64,000 bases of DNA from Isoetes taiwanensis (GCA_021234155.1 JAJEKV010000026.1:1800001-1864000), one strand, 5' to 3'; numbered from the stretch's first letter, positions 1 to 11,400 are shown. Notes: generated by a model from the sequence alone, not told the origin. A program made the numbers and translations.

Positions 1-187
1 CAGTATCATCATCGAGGATATCACCAATGAGGAAGACTGGAAGGAAGTTGTTAACAAAAAGAAGACCAAGGAAAAGGACTCCAAAGACAAACTCACTCAT
101 GGTAAGAATAAGGAGAATTCTCTTCCAATTAGGAGAAGCCCAAGAGAGCACTTTTCTCCTTATAAAAAAGGTCCCTCTTCTCAATGA
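1..187 (+). pseudogene. LINE-A copy 1, ORF1 C-terminal tail (partial)
   Basis: The window opens inside a reading frame (frame 2) that runs to a TGA at 185-187. The peptide is acidic, then strongly basic: it contains EEDWKEVVNKKKTK and ends in arginine- and lysine-rich sequence. This is usual for the end of a plant LINE ORF1 (nucleic-acid-binding protein). The next frame, the LINE endonuclease, starts with an ATG at 184-186 that overlaps this stop as ATGA. The upstream part lies outside the window. The assignment as ORF1 rests on position and composition, not on a recognised domain. Confidence 0.55.
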
Positions 188-2750
188 CTTGTGACATTAA
201 AATTATTACTTGGAATATCCAGGGTATTAATGATTTAGCAAAGAGAGATAGACTAAAGGTAAGTCTTTCTTCCCTAAATCCTGATTTTTAACTCATTCAA
301 GAGCACAAGTTGCATGACAGGGATTTTGCTATCAGCTTAGCTATATCCATCAACAGTATGGATTCTTGGAAAATTCCCTCCAATAATAGCTCTGGGGCAA
401 TTGCCATTTGCTGGAATAAGAGTCTTGGCATCAGCAATGAGCTTCTTTTCAATGATATCTCTGGCAGATGGCAGCTTATAATTTTTCATTCCATGGTCAG
501 AAATGGGTCCTCATTGAATATTTATGCTGATAATAGTTCTACTGAGAGGATTGATCTATGGAGCAGAATTAACAATAGCCTCCACAACCGTGATGTCGAA
601 GAAATCATTATTGCTGGAGGTTTCAATATGGTCACCCACAGTTATATGAAGAAGGGTGGTAAGGAGACTTATTTTACGGGTATACTTGGTGTGCTAGGCT
701 AAATTACCTATGTGGAAGGAATTCCTGGATAATTATCTATGATATCAAGGGTATGATGGAAGAAACTTGATGATGGTGCATCTATAGTATGTGTTGGTGT
801 GTGATACCATATCGCAACAATTTCTAAGCCCTTGGAAACTAGTTGGGTTGCTAAGAAAGAGTTTGATTATATTACCATACAACTAGCTGAGTCGAATGCA
901 AAGTGCAGTCTATATCTAGCTTCAGGTTCTTGATGCTAATCTTAAAGATCTTGGATGTTCAATTACAGCCCTCTGATGGTTGATGAACTGATTATTTGGA
1001 CCAGCCTGATCACGTCGAATAACTTGATCATCAATAATTATAGTTGGTCCAATCACAAAATTAATCCTACTTGCCTCCATGACAGATTCTATTTTAGTAA
1101 AGATTTATGCAATAACTGTAGCAGGGCTGACAATCTTCAAAGGCACTTTCTTTTTGAACACTTCCCTCAGCAGATTACCATTTCTATGAGCAATGCTCCT
1201 ACCATCAAAATATTGGCCTTGCCTCGATTTTCACCTTGGAAGAGCTGCAAAGTGTAGTGAACATGAAGAATGGGAAGTCCCCTGTTGCGACGGGACTGAA
1301 TTCTTCAAAGCAAATTGGAACATCCTTGGTGATTACATCCTCAACATTGCAAATGAGTTTATGATTAGAAAAATTCTTAGATAGTAGAATTAATTCTAGC
1401 TTTATTAATTTGATTCCTAAAATCCAGGAGCCTATCTCCTTTTCTGATTACAAACCTATCTCTTTGACTAATGTCATCTACAAGATCATTGCAGGGGTAG
1501 TTACTCAAAGGCTCAAGAATATTCTGACTACCATCATCATCAACTTAATTCAGTCAGCATACCTCAAAGGAGGAAGCATTTTGGACAATATCACTACTGC
1601 TGCTTTAAAACTGAGATGGACCAAAGATTCAAATCAGAAAGTGGCCCTCCTCATACTCGATATTACAAAGTCTTTTGACACGGTTAACTGGAATTTCCTT
1701 GTTCGTAGGAAATTAGACTTCAGTAAGAATGCAATCAAGGTTTTCCTAGAGATCCTTTACAACTCCTCCTATGCTTTAATCAATGGAGAGTGCAGTCTGA
1801 GGTTCAACATTAAAAGGGGAGTCAAGCAAGGGCGCCCTCTTGCTCCTTTCCTCTTCTTTATCATTATGGAAGATTTGCACAACAAATTCCAGAAAGCAAA
1901 GGAATAAAACTACATCAGAGGTTTGTATCTCCAGACCAATGATTGAACTGAACAAATTTTAAATGAGTATTTTGCAGATGACACTTTCGTGCTTATTTCC
2001 ATGGATCAAGAGACTATTACACCACCAATTCCATCCTCTCGGATTTTGGTCTTAGCTCTGGCTGTAGAATTAACCCTGCAAAATCTAAGCTAACTGCTCA
2101 TTATCATATCCTAGGAGTAAATACTGCTGATCAACTACAATGCAACTTTAATCCTTCCAATGTCTCCTCCAAGTTGCTTGGCATCCCTTTTGCCATCAGA
2201 TCCAATGCGAGGTCTGGAATTATTGAGAAATTCATGACAAAAGTGGACAGCCTCAACTTCAAATATCTGTCTAAGGCTGGAAGGGACATCTCGGCTAATT
2301 CTATCCTTGCTTCAACTCATGTCTACCAATCCGTCCTCATTCTGGCTCCTAAGAAGGTGTATACCAGGCTCCAAAGCATTCTTGAGAGATTCATAGCATG
2401 TAGAAGGCAACAAGAGAGGCTGGACTCCAGTCTTAATGGAAGAAGAATGCTGCAAACCTAAGCATCTTGGAGGCTTGGGTATTCTAAATATTGAAAAGCA
2501 TGCAAAAGCTCTTGTAGCTAAGTATTTTTTCAGAGCCATCAGCAATGACATCAAGCATCATGTCTCCATCTTAATTAAGCTCTACATCTTCAAGTGTAAG
2601 CCTTATGGCTGGAAGGTCAAGTTCAACTTCCCTGATGCTGCTTTCTTCGACTTCAAAATTCCCTCAACCATGCCCCGCATTATCAAGAAATGGATTACAG
2701 CCTGGCTGGAGGCCAAAGGTTTGTTCAACTGGAATAATGGTATCTCTCTT
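184..2750 (+). pseudogene. LINE-A copy 1, ORF2: endonuclease and reverse transcriptase (broken)
   Basis: This is a decayed L1-like non-LTR retrotransposon ORF2. From the ATG at 184 the frame shows the endonuclease/exonuclease/phosphatase signature (ITWNIQGIN, then IQEHKLHD) with a stop near 288. The catalytic GDFN motif reads GGFN at about 616-627, so nicking activity would be lost. After an inserted stretch, endonuclease sequence resumes at about 957 (YSWSNH, CLHDRFYFS). A frameshifted stretch with FFKANWNILGD and GKSP leads to the reverse transcriptase at 1410-1907. That part has motif A LLILDITKSFDTVNW and motif B GVKQGRPLAPFLF. Motif C, FADDTFVLI, lies at about 1972-1998 after a stop. Thumb/connection sequence continues to about 2750, where LINE-B interrupts. 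The domain order is certain; the element is clearly dead. Confidence 0.9.
665..957. other. insertion inside the LINE-A endonuclease domain
   Basis: Compared with the second LINE-A copy (about 22.2-22.3 kb), the endonuclease frame breaks off after SYMKKGG and resumes at NNYSWSNHK. The roughly 290 bases between show no similarity to the second copy and have stops in every frame. I see no terminal repeats or coding signature, so the origin is unknown. Confidence 0.4.
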
Positions 2751-3915
2751 CGACCTACAAGTACTTGGGGATCGAGTTCTCTATTACCACCCACTGGGAT
2801 GCTGCCATCAGGTTGCGGGTTGGAAAGCACTATATTCCATGCAGAACAACAGCCACAAGGCAGAGTTGTATGCTTGGGGCCACCAGTCACACTTGTTTAG
2901 GGCCTTGGTCGAGCCGGTCCTCTTGTATGGGGCAGAAGTGTGGGGTCCGGTGATATCCCTCACCATCTGGAATGATCTCAAAAAAGTGCAGAAACCTTTC
3001 TTGGCACGAGTCCTTGGGGTAAAGTCCACAGTTCGTACCAGATCCTACTCCAGGAGACACGTTTTCTACCCCTTCAATGGGCTGCATTGGAACGCCATAT
3101 TATTTACTTCCAGAAGGTGGTCGCTATAGGTGATATACATTTGCCCAACCTTGCTTTGGCCGTAGCAATGGGTCCCCAACGCCTCAAAGCCGGCTGAAAG
3201 GACAAGCAAGCTCAGTGGTTCTCACATTGGGGTGTACAGGCAAACAGATGCGTACGGGTAGGGACAAAGAAGGATCACAATGCATTAAAGCTGTACCTAG
3301 ATGCTACTTTCCTTCGCAAGCTCTGGGATGCAGATGCTCTGATGCACGTTAAGTTGACACACTATCAGCAACAAGTCAATCCTAGGCTCACGAGAGGCCC
3401 ATACCAGTACTTGTGCACCCATTTGCCCATGAAGAAGCGCAGACTTATAGCTTCCATTCGCACGGGTGCACATCGTCTCCGCATTGAGACAGGGCGTTGG
3501 ACTCGGGAAGCACGGGAGGAGAGGCTTTGTCAGTGTTGCCACCAGGGCGCCATTGAAGATGAATGTCATGCCCTTCAGATCTGCCCAGCGTTTGCCCATA
3601 TCCGAGCGCAGTATTTTTGGTTACTAGTGACTGGCCAACCATTGCATGAGTTATTGAGTATGGCGTCCGTGGGCTTGTGGGGGTCATATCTCCAGGAGGT
3701 TATGGATGCACGTCACTCAGTTGTCTCCCTCGGGACAATATTGAATTGTCCTATACAATTGTACAGTGTATCAGCATACTTATTACTGCTAAGGTTTTTC
3801 CCTCGAAAACCATTCGGGGCGGGGGTTTTTTAATCCTGACAGTAATTGCTGCTCTTTTTTTTTGGGTCCCATAGGCCAATTGGTCTCTGTGGACGATAAA
3901 AAAATTATTCTATTC
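2751..3915 (+). mobile_element. LINE-B copy 1: 5'-truncated 3' fragment nested in LINE-A
   Basis: This fragment starts abruptly with YKYLGIEFSI and continues through LFRALVEPVLLYGAEVW, the end of the RT thumb. It then has a C-terminal cysteine/histidine segment (ERLCQCCHQGAIEDECHALQIC, about 3520-3590) typical of the last domain of many non-LTR elements, spread over two frames. It ends in a 3' tail at 3818-3915 that is shared with three other places in the window and closes with a short A/T microsatellite instead of a long poly(A). LINE-A sequence resumes directly after it, so it inserted into LINE-A. No clear target-site duplication was found. It aligns with the longer copy at 46.2-47.6 kb. 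Confidence 0.88.
3818..3915 (+). repeat. LINE-B 3' tail, copy 1
   Basis: This is the 3' untranslated tail of LINE-B. It contains TTTTTAATCCTGACAGTAAT, then GGTCCCATAGGCCAATTGGT and GGACGATAAA. A small stem just upstream (AAAACC...GGTTTT) is also present in the 47.5-kb copy. Copies also occur at 8.28, 11.96 and 47.5 kb. Such conserved 3' ends are usually what the element's reverse transcriptase recognises. Confidence 0.85.
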
Positions 3916-4440
3916 TCCCAATCTATTTTCTGGAATCCATATCTTTTAGGAGAAAATAACAATCATTGTCTAGTTAGAAATTTTTCAGATATCATGCTAG
4001 AAGCTAGCAACAAAAAGGTTTAGTCTTATTGCTAATTTTTTTCACGATGGAGATTTAATCCACTTCCATCAATCAACTTTAAGGAAGAAGGTGAGGCTGG
4101 CAAAACCCTTCATATTGCTATTACAAACTATACTGCGTAGGCTTTTTGGCATCACAACAGTATAACTTGGTAATTCAAAGGCCTCTTCCAATTCACGCTG
4201 AAGGATGCTTACAAGTACCTTAATAGGGGTCAAGTGATGACCATCCACTCTAAATGGGAAATTTGAGGATAGATGCAAAAGGAATCTCCAGTATATCTGG
4301 AAATCTCCTATTCAACTCAAAATAAAGGCCTTTATTTGGCAACTGTGGCATAAAAGTCTTGCCACAAACAGTAAAAGATTTAGACTGAACTTTTCCTATA
4401 CTGAATATCTGTTCAAGATGCTTGTCTTTCGCAGAAACTA
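3916..4440 (+). pseudogene. LINE-A copy 1, C-terminal zinc-binding region after the nested insertion
   Basis: Reading resumes with SIFWNPYLLGENNNHCLVRN, the natural continuation of LINE-A ORF2. Across frameshifts it shows KDAYKYLNR and then phrases matching the plant zf-RVT (reverse-transcriptase zinc-binding) region. In that region the usual order is 'iWkspiqlKikaFiWqlwhksLaTnskrf'. Several stops and frame changes are present. The end of LINE-A is not sharply visible; no poly(A) tail is seen before the simple repeats at 4.55 kb. Confidence 0.7.
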
Positions 4441-4554
4441 AGAATCACTTAGCAAGCAATGAAAACCCTAAAGTGAACTCCACTTAACTATGCTGATGTC
4501 AGCCAATATTATAAAAATATAATTTATTTTAATATAATAAAAGAGCTTAGACAG

Positions 4555-4625
4555 GCGTACAACATAATAGATAGAGAGACAGACAGACAGAGAGGCAGGC
4601 AGGAAGGCAGGCAGATAGATGAAGA
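4555..4625. repeat. AGAC/AGGC/AGAT-type simple repeats
   Basis: A short purine-rich stretch of changing tetranucleotides (AGAC, AGGC, AGAT). There is no coding content. Confidence 0.85.
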
Positions 4626-4690
4626 AGATGTACTTATACCAAAAAAAGATGCAATGGTATTAATAAATAGACAATTACACAGTACTCGTC

Positions 4691-4985
4691 CTAGTAGTTA
4701 TCTCCTCGAATCCTCCAGGCTAAATGTAAATCCTTCGGCATTATGGTAACGTGCTTTGCATGAATCGCACAAAGGTTATATCGTCGACGAGAGCTACCAT
4801 CATGTAGTCATCTGCCGCCTCTTCCAATGCAAGCATGGTGTAGGTCTAGAGTCTGAGGTTTGTCTTAAATTCTTGGGCAATCCCGAGGACTAATCTCTGA
4901 AAGGGTAACTTGCATATCAGAAGTTATGTGTTCCTCTGATACTTGCAGATCTCTCGCAGAGCCATCTATGAGGCTTCCTTGGAGC
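4691..4985 (-). pseudogene. histone H3 pseudogene or degraded H3 variant
   Basis: On the minus strand a run of histone-fold sequence matches histone H3 almost from end to end. It has ALREICKYQRNT, LLICKLPFQRLVLGIAQEFK, then [12 protein letters not shown]. After a frameshift it continues with [20 protein letters not shown] and finally RIRGDNY before a stop at 4691-4693. In-frame stops interrupt it after QRNT and before the second helix. The RPGTV segment before ALREI is missing, although a KPHR remnant precedes it in another frame. The sequence keeps the ordinary H3 spacing through KLPFQRLV and FKTxLR and lacks the loop-1 insertion usual in plant CENH3. The upstream arginine/proline-rich sequence does not look like a canonical H3 tail. 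It is non-functional as it stands. A processed (intronless) copy is likely. Confidence 0.86.
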
Positions 4986-5106
4986 TGCCCAGGCTTGGGG
5001 AAGAGCTGGCCTCTCAGGCGGACGTGGTCTAGCTTCTTGAACCTGTTGTTGTCTTTGATTTGCCGAATTGGCCGTATTCACTCCACCCAAAGCTTAAAGG
5101 TCCGCT

Positions 5107-5295
5107 TTATAGTTTTTCTTTGGAAGCTTTTTTGCGGTAAATTTTGTTCTCCTTCTTGAAGGATCCGTGGCTGGCATCCTGTTGAGCCTTCCATTCTGCT
5201 TCCCTTTGAGCATGACTTTCTCTTGCCAACTGGAGGTTGATCCTCCTGTTCATCTCGGCTTTGTACCTGTCGGAGTGTACTTCTCTACAACACAA
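5107..5295 (-). CDS. unrecognised charged ORF upstream of the H3 pseudogene
   Basis: A 62-codon minus-strand frame, rich in Arg, Glu, Gln and Lys (RYKAEMNRRINLQLARESHA), reads like a helical, coiled-coil-prone segment. It lies on the same strand as and just upstream of the H3 pseudogene, so it could be an upstream exon or a flanking relic. I do not recognise a family. It may be a chance frame. Confidence 0.25.
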   Translation of the reverse strand: MCCREVHSDRYKAEMNRRINLQLARESHAQREAEWKAQQDASHGSFKKENKIYRKKASKEKL

Positions 5296-5349
5296 GATAT
5301 GGTAGCTGCATTATCCTCGGATTTGCGGACCAGGTTCGTAAAGGTTTAT

Positions 5350-6000
5350 GAGTAGTGTTACATATGTGAGTATCTAAGCAATACAATCAAGTAACTATAT
5401 TTTAAGGAGTTGAAGATTGGACTTGATGATTTTCTTAAATAATATGGCATGATTTTCCTAGTAGATGATAGTCTACATAAAGGTTTCTAAACCTTTCACA
5501 CACAACACTTTCTGTTATGCCTTTCAAGGGACAGGGAAAAAACATTTTTTACAGAAATCTGTAGTTCTAGCATTGGACTATTTGTCTTCCCATGTAGTTG
5601 AAGACACTATTTCTCTGATGCATAGTTAGAGCAGGAGATAGTTGAAGTGCTGGATTATTGTCTCAATATCTTGTTTCAACCTATTATGTCCTCAATGCTC
5701 CACTCCAGGTACAAAGGCAGTTGCTGGTCATGCCTCCTGAAGGACTCTAATGCCTCTAAATTTTCATGACTCTAATGACTCTATATTTTGAAAAATCTTG
5801 TACGCTTTTTGTAATATATATGACTCCAAGTTAACATATTACCAAGTTATTGTACTTTTGTGTTGACTCCAAGTTATACTGCATGCCCTTTACATGTGCG
5901 AAATCTGATCACAAGTATTGTATCTCATACTACATAAAAAATTAAGATAAAAGTTAAAATAAATGACTATAGACCTATGCAAATGACTATAGACCTATGA
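5350..6000. other. no feature seen
   Basis: AT-rich DNA with stops in all frames. Nothing is recognised apart from short local duplications such as AAATGACTATAGACCTATG repeated at about 5.96-6.0 kb. Confidence 0.6.
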
Positions 6001-6340
6001 AAATGATGAAACAATCAGGTCAAATTATATTCGACCTTCATATGGGCTGTCAAAGATCATCTGATGAGTAGCTTCTTCAAGGGAAAATTTGTTGGTGCCA
6101 GGAATCTGATTCATCTCAAGCTTAATTGCTGATATATGATGACTGTACTAAAAAGTCAGACCTTTATCTTCAAGTAGCTCCTAACTACCATCAGGCTAGA
6201 TAGCATAGTACAAACTAGTCAACACATGTTTATCGAAATTGAAGGCATGACCCCAACTGTCATGTACACTTTTATCAGGAACATGCCTCGGCTTAACACA
6301 CTTCACTTCACAACATAAAAATCTGCATTCTCCTGATTGC
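6000..6340 (-). pseudogene. cryptic minus-strand coding relic, cysteine-rich start
   Basis: One minus-strand frame stays readable over about 110 codons with only a few stops. It starts near CRFLCCEVKCVKPRHVPDK, continues with DSWGHAFNFDKHVLTSLYYA, and ends near GTNKFSLEEATHQMIFDSPY. The length and amino-acid usage are unlike the surrounding noncoding DNA. It lies downstream, on the same strand, of the basic exon at 6.9-7.1 kb and the TCCC-domain relic at 7.2-7.6 kb. It may therefore be a later exon of the same dead gene. The family is not recognised. Confidence 0.4.
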
Positions 6341-6904
6341 CCTCCTCGGCTTTAGTGTAACATATTTTCTATTCTTCAACCTGTGTATTTACACAAGATG
6401 ACCAGTTTCCTTTCAAACAGTTACCACAAAAACAACTTAAAAATCTATGTGCTATTCTTGTGGTTCGGCCATGTATATGCTTTCTGCGAGATAATGCTTT
6501 CTGATTTAGTCCATTAGAGACTAACTTGAATTGTGCATTCTGAGACAGTGCTGCATAAAAAGAGTATCATAATTGTCTTCACTACAGTAAAAATAGGTTT
6601 ACTTCAATAACTTCTTGACTCTAGAGCTCTTGTCTATCTTATTCTTGATGTGAGTGAGAATTGTTATTTGTCATTGGCCCATTGTTGGCTCTAGACTCCC
6701 TTTGTATTTTTATGTTGCAATTCTTTGTAATATCGTTATAGAAACAATGGTGCCATCTTGGAAATCGTCTAGACAATTCTTGAATTGCTGGACCTGCCAT
6801 CTAGCCCTATAATTATATGGTACAAATGTCTTCAATGTGGAACATAGGTAGAAAATAATTCAACTGTTGTTTTCTTCTAAGACAATCTAAGAATTGCCTT
6901 TGGT

Positions 6905-7130
6905 TCTTTCTTTTTTTTACCCGTGCCAGTCAATGTCTCAACTTCTGCAGCAGTTTTAGACTGTGTTCAACTAGCTGTTCTAGCTTTCCTTTTTTTGTTT
7001 TCCTTCTTGGTGATATTGGCTTTTTTCTTTCTGCTGCCATCTGAAATTTCTTATAGTATTACAATTTGCAACTCCACTAGTATTTTTTTGTCTCCCTTAA
7101 AACTTGCAGCAAGGTCTGCAATAGGTAAAA
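6905..7130 (-). pseudogene. lysine-rich exon-like relic
   Basis: Between an acceptor-like TTGCAG (minus strand, about 7115) and a donor-like GGTAAAA (about 6922) the minus strand reads DLAASFKGDKKILVELQ. It then reads a strongly basic segment, SRKKKANITKKENKKRKART, interrupted by two stops. The composition resembles the basic linker encoded at about 24.5 kb on the plus strand. It is probably a nuclear-localising linker of the same kind of gene. No domain is identified. Confidence 0.4.
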
Positions 7131-7204
7131 CATAAGGTTAGTATAAGCTGAAAGAAGAAAGCACTCTACAACATGTATTACGAAAGTTTTACCTTTTCAA
7201 GCGT

Positions 7205-7620
7205 TTTCTATTCCAGCGTGAATTCATGATCTTCTCTTTCTTGGATATATAGAAAGACTTTGTATGCCACATCTCTCACATTTTTGCATCTAGCAGTCAT
7301 GTTTATATGATTCTTCACCCTCGCTCTTGTTGTAAATTACAGCCCTCCAAAACTTGCTACTTGAGCCATATATATGTTGGTTAGCCATGCACTTGTTGCT
7401 AGGTCTACGAACCTCACGAGAACACTTGCAATCATCACTATGAAATCCAGTTCTCACAGATCTTAAAGCATTTAAGGCTACTTTGGCATACTCCAACTTC
7501 GTATGATATATGCAGCAACATGTTTACCTTTCTGATAGTTTCTTAACATTGAGAGACGTCAATGTCTTGAAAGCCTTCAAGCAAACATGGTATTCAGAGT
7601 ATGCCTTTTTGTATTGTTGA
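7205..7620 (-). pseudogene. TCCC-H domain relic of the DFAENY transposase-like family (copy 1)
   Basis: The minus strand reads NVKKLSER, stop, then TCCCIYHTKLEYAKVALNAL, a Cys-rich piece (DDCKCSREV), KFWRAVIYNKSEGEE, and a C-x2-C pair (KCERCG) followed by SIYPRKRRS. The plus-strand copy at 37.6-38.1 kb has the same order: YVRRLKERNTCCCVKHEQAE, CTCSCG, WRAMACDKEGEEWH, CLSCG and IYPKEKES. The pattern is a putative zinc-binding module of a widespread but unnamed transposase-like protein family. It ends in a donor-like GGTAAAAC near 7190. At least two stops make it dead. Confidence 0.68.
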
Positions 7621-7649
7621 AAAAGCTGCAGCTGAAAGGTGGCATTTAT

Positions 7650-8400
7650 GTAAGAAAAGCAAGGCGTATTTGTATGGAAATTTATGCCTGTGTGACCTCC
7701 ATAAGATGCAAGGGATAACGAATTCAGACAGTATGAATCCACGAGATATGGAAGTTCGCATGAATAGCTGATTTGTTGGGCTAGGCTTATTGCACAAAGA
7801 ATTGGAAGGGTGGCTTGTTGAACACGGGGTGACAAATTTTAACTTGTGTATCAGAATATTCGGCAACCCATATACATTGATGATGTGGACCTCTTAGCCT
7901 ACATCCCAGATGACATGCAACACTATATAGATGCCCTGGATACTTTCTATTGAACTACTAAAATGCTCGAGAGGCGTGTGAGGATAGGATTTATTAGTGT
8001 TGGAGCAATAGGGTGCCATTGAGAACAAACATCACACCTTCAGAACTGTCTGACATTCACTCACATCTGGGCCTGCTATGCTGAGTTGATTCCATCTAAC
8101 CAGTCGCTCCATGTGCTGACAGACACGGCTTCAGTAGGATTACGAGGATCTAATCTCCAAGAACTCATGGATATGTGCACGCAGCCATGGCCTCAAATGC
8201 TGCACCGAAGTTGAAATTTACCATCATGTCTCATTGTACAGATTCTCAGCGTGCCTTTACTGCCAACTCGAAAGCCCTTCGAGGCGGAGTATTTTTAATC
8301 CTGGCAGTAATATGTTTTGATGCTCTTTGATTGGGTCCCATAGGCCTATTGGTCTTTGTGGACGATAAAGAACCATTCAATTCAATTCAATTCTATCAAA
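7650..8400 (+). mobile_element. LINE-B copy 3, internally deleted
   Basis: This begins in the RT palm: an EVR... segment, then LHKELEGWLVEHG aligned to the 46.2-kb copy. The motif C region has degenerated to IYIDDVDLLA (YADD in the other copy), followed by NMQ...IDALDTF-like sequence up to about 7955. It then jumps straight to the last part of the protein (TASVGLRGSNLQELMD, about 8130-8170) and the conserved 3' tail at 8281-8400. Roughly 700 bases are missing relative to the 46-47-kb copy. The tail ends in repeated ATTCA units. Confidence 0.82.
8281..8400 (+). repeat. LINE-B 3' tail, copy 3, with ATTCA microsatellite end
   Basis: It has TTTTTAATCCTGGCAGTAAT, GGGTCCCATAGGCCTATTGG and GGACGATAAA, followed by three to four ATTCA units. 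This shows that the family ends in a short tandem repeat instead of poly(A). Confidence 0.85.
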
Positions 8401-11400
8401 TCCAATCCAATTCAATTAAAGGAGCATGTAGCAAGGCACTCATTTAGTGGCCTAGAAAACACTATGCAAAGAACATGTGGAAAGCATTGTTAGAATTCTT
8501 GTCTCCAGCAACAGATTTTATTACATATTGACTAAATCAAAACCTCTACAAAGTTCTAATAACAATTACATTCTGCATTTTATATTTTTGATTGTACTCC
8601 TGAAACTCCATCCATCAATTCAGCACTTCTGGAGCGGGCCATGGGGGATTCACACAGAAGACCCGTATAAACCTAGTGAGTGTATGGAAGGGGGTTTTTT
8701 CTCGACGTTTTCGTACGTATACTAGGGGTTTAAATCCCCCTCTTACTGACATTCTAGTGTGTTTTGTCCACGGAAGGGGTTTTTTCCAACACTTTTGCGT
8801 ACGTATATAGGGGTGTTTCTTCTCACCTTAAGCACGCAGGTGGCATATGCTCATGTGATAAAGGTGAACCCCCCGTGGAGCGGGCTCGCTCAGGATGGTA
8901 ATAGGAACAAAATCCTTGATACCAGATCTTTCGGCACCACTGTTCAATTCTTCAATGCCTTCAATTTCGTAGCTACACCCACAATACTTTTAAATTTCCT
9001 CGTGGATCATACATAAGCATAAAAACAATGTTACCTTAGCCGCAAAGATTGGCATTACTTGTATGAAGTTTAATTTTCAATTTGAATCAATTAGAAGTAT
9101 CATGGCTCATTGACTTATTAAAAGGGATAAATATGATGGGGACTTTAGCTAGATTGGAGAAAATTTAGTTTACAATCCCTCCTCACACCCCTCCCCCCTT
9201 TTACTTGATCCTTTATTGACAAAGATTCTTTCTTGGACTGTAGCATTTTGTAACAATGTAGTACATGTCTTTAGAGGAGCACCGCCACTTGAAGTTCTTG
9301 CCCAACTTCCTGATACACCTCGACAGACTAATATGGCCACTTTTTGGCTGAACATTTTGCTGTGATAGGCCTACAATGCCTTTATCCAAAATAAGTTTAT
9401 CTATGTACAACATTGCCTGCTAATGGGGAACATCATTTTGATTTCCTATATTCCATGTATTACTTTCACGCATGTAGATATGAGGCTTGTGCAGGGGTTA
9501 TTCTTGATCTTTTGGAAGTATCAATCCAAAGGAGGAGTGATTATCTTTACAAGATACACCAACATTTTTTTCTTACAGTATGAGTCTCTCAACATAAAAT
9601 GGTTTTGAATATGGTCCTTTGCACAACCAAATCAATCCCCTCCCCCCCCCCGGGCCCCGCGGGTTGTTATGGTAGATATTCACACAAGGTGGTTTGTTTT
9701 AGATTGTATATGTTGTATTGTTGTGAAATTAGTATTTATCTTCTTGACAACTACAACACCTTTCTGGTTGAATATTTATTGCACAGCACAAGCACTACTG
9801 CTTACACTTTTAGTTAATTTTCCCTTTTGTTTGGATGCATATAACTATAGGAGAGTCTCTCTCCCCCATAACTGTATAATCCATGTCTCAAATTAATATC
9901 ATTAAGTACATTTGCTTCAAATTTTATAGTATCTTGCCCCACAAATGAGGATCACAATATACAACCCAAAAATGAGGCACAAATCATGAATATACCCATA
10001 TAACAACTCTCCAATATCAAATCCTTGTATGAATATGCATCCAAATAGAAAGGGTTTTAATGAAGAATTTATGTAGCATAAGGTGTAATGGTTTGCTTTG
10101 TGCATATAGTTATTCTAGTATTAGATACCGTGAGAGGGTGTTCAAAGTCATAGGTGGCAATAGGCCTTGTATTATGAACTTGGAAGGATGTATATGCACA
10201 TTTCATACGTGCAGATTGAATAACCTGTGCATCTAATGTTAGGATTTTATGGAAACCCACATAAACTATTTGTACATTCACAATAAGAATAGGCGTATAT
10301 ACAGAAGATGGTGTGCAAGGGAAGAGACCTTTAGAAATTCTTAATAGGAAAAACCATTTATTGCCTTATCTTTGATTGGATTACTAAAGTTTGAGTTTCT
10401 AAACATATATAATGATTGTAGGAAGATTCGATTCTTTTATTCTTTGGCTATATAAGTGACACTTGGCAAATTTTGGTGATCCTGATTCCGTTTCTAACAT
10501 TGAGGTGTCTTCATTCGGTGAAATGCTCGGGATAAGAGATTGGATGCTTTCCTTCCAAGGCAAGGAATCAGGAATTGACTTAGGTGCAGCCAAATTCTTA
10601 TGTGCTCTTTGTTCTTTGCTTGCATTCGAAGGCAAGTATCATAAGGATTTAGGGGAAATACCTCCATTGTTTTAAGTTTTCCTTTAAAATCTTGCCTTCC
10701 TTTTGATTGAGATCTGTACTGGAGACTGATGTGTTCCGCTTTTGATTGAGCGATAGAAGATGAAAGACAGGTATTTCTCTTCTACTCTAGTTCGATATTT
10801 CCTTCCCTTTATTCAAATATATGTTTTCCATCGACTCTTCATCCGGAGTTCCTGAAATTTTTTTGTCCGGGCTTTCTTCCCTGCTGGCTTTTCCGCCTGT
10901 GTAATCAGACAGGCAACCGATCATTTATGAAGAATACTGCCGCCTGCTTAACTTTAGATCTTGGTTTCATGTGAATGATATTGCCAGCCAGCATCGTAGC
11001 CCTTGGCGCTGAAAAGCAGCGAGAAAATTCACATGTGAATCCACCACTAGAGGCACAGAACCAGAGCTTCAACACAAAACAGAAAAACACAAAAAGCATA
11101 GGCACGGATTTCTTAACTAGCGATTTTTTATACAACGGTCCCCTTTGGCCTATGATGTTTTTGAACTCTAAATTTCATTCCCAAAGAAGCCGAACCCCTG
11201 GTCGCAGAAAACCGGTAAGACCAAATTTATTAACCTTGCCATACCCCGAGCTAAATGATCAGTTCTTTCTACTTTTAATAAGTGAACAACAGACGTGGAA
11301 GTAAGGGCGAATGCATTCAAGCATGTGTCGAAGCAAGGGCGAAATAGAATAAGAATAAGAATAAGAATAGAGAAAATTTAACACTATTCATGAATCAATG

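Noticed and set aside
9213-9413. Possible cyclin-like fragment (MLYIDKLILDKGI) on the minus strand
   Set aside because: Only a few residues suggest a cyclin box; no further helices match and neighbouring frames are closed.
10975-11304. Possible organelle-derived coding fragment
   Set aside because: The frame looked protein-like near TPGRRKPVRPNLLTLPYPEL, but I could not match it to any mitochondrial or plastid gene with confidence.
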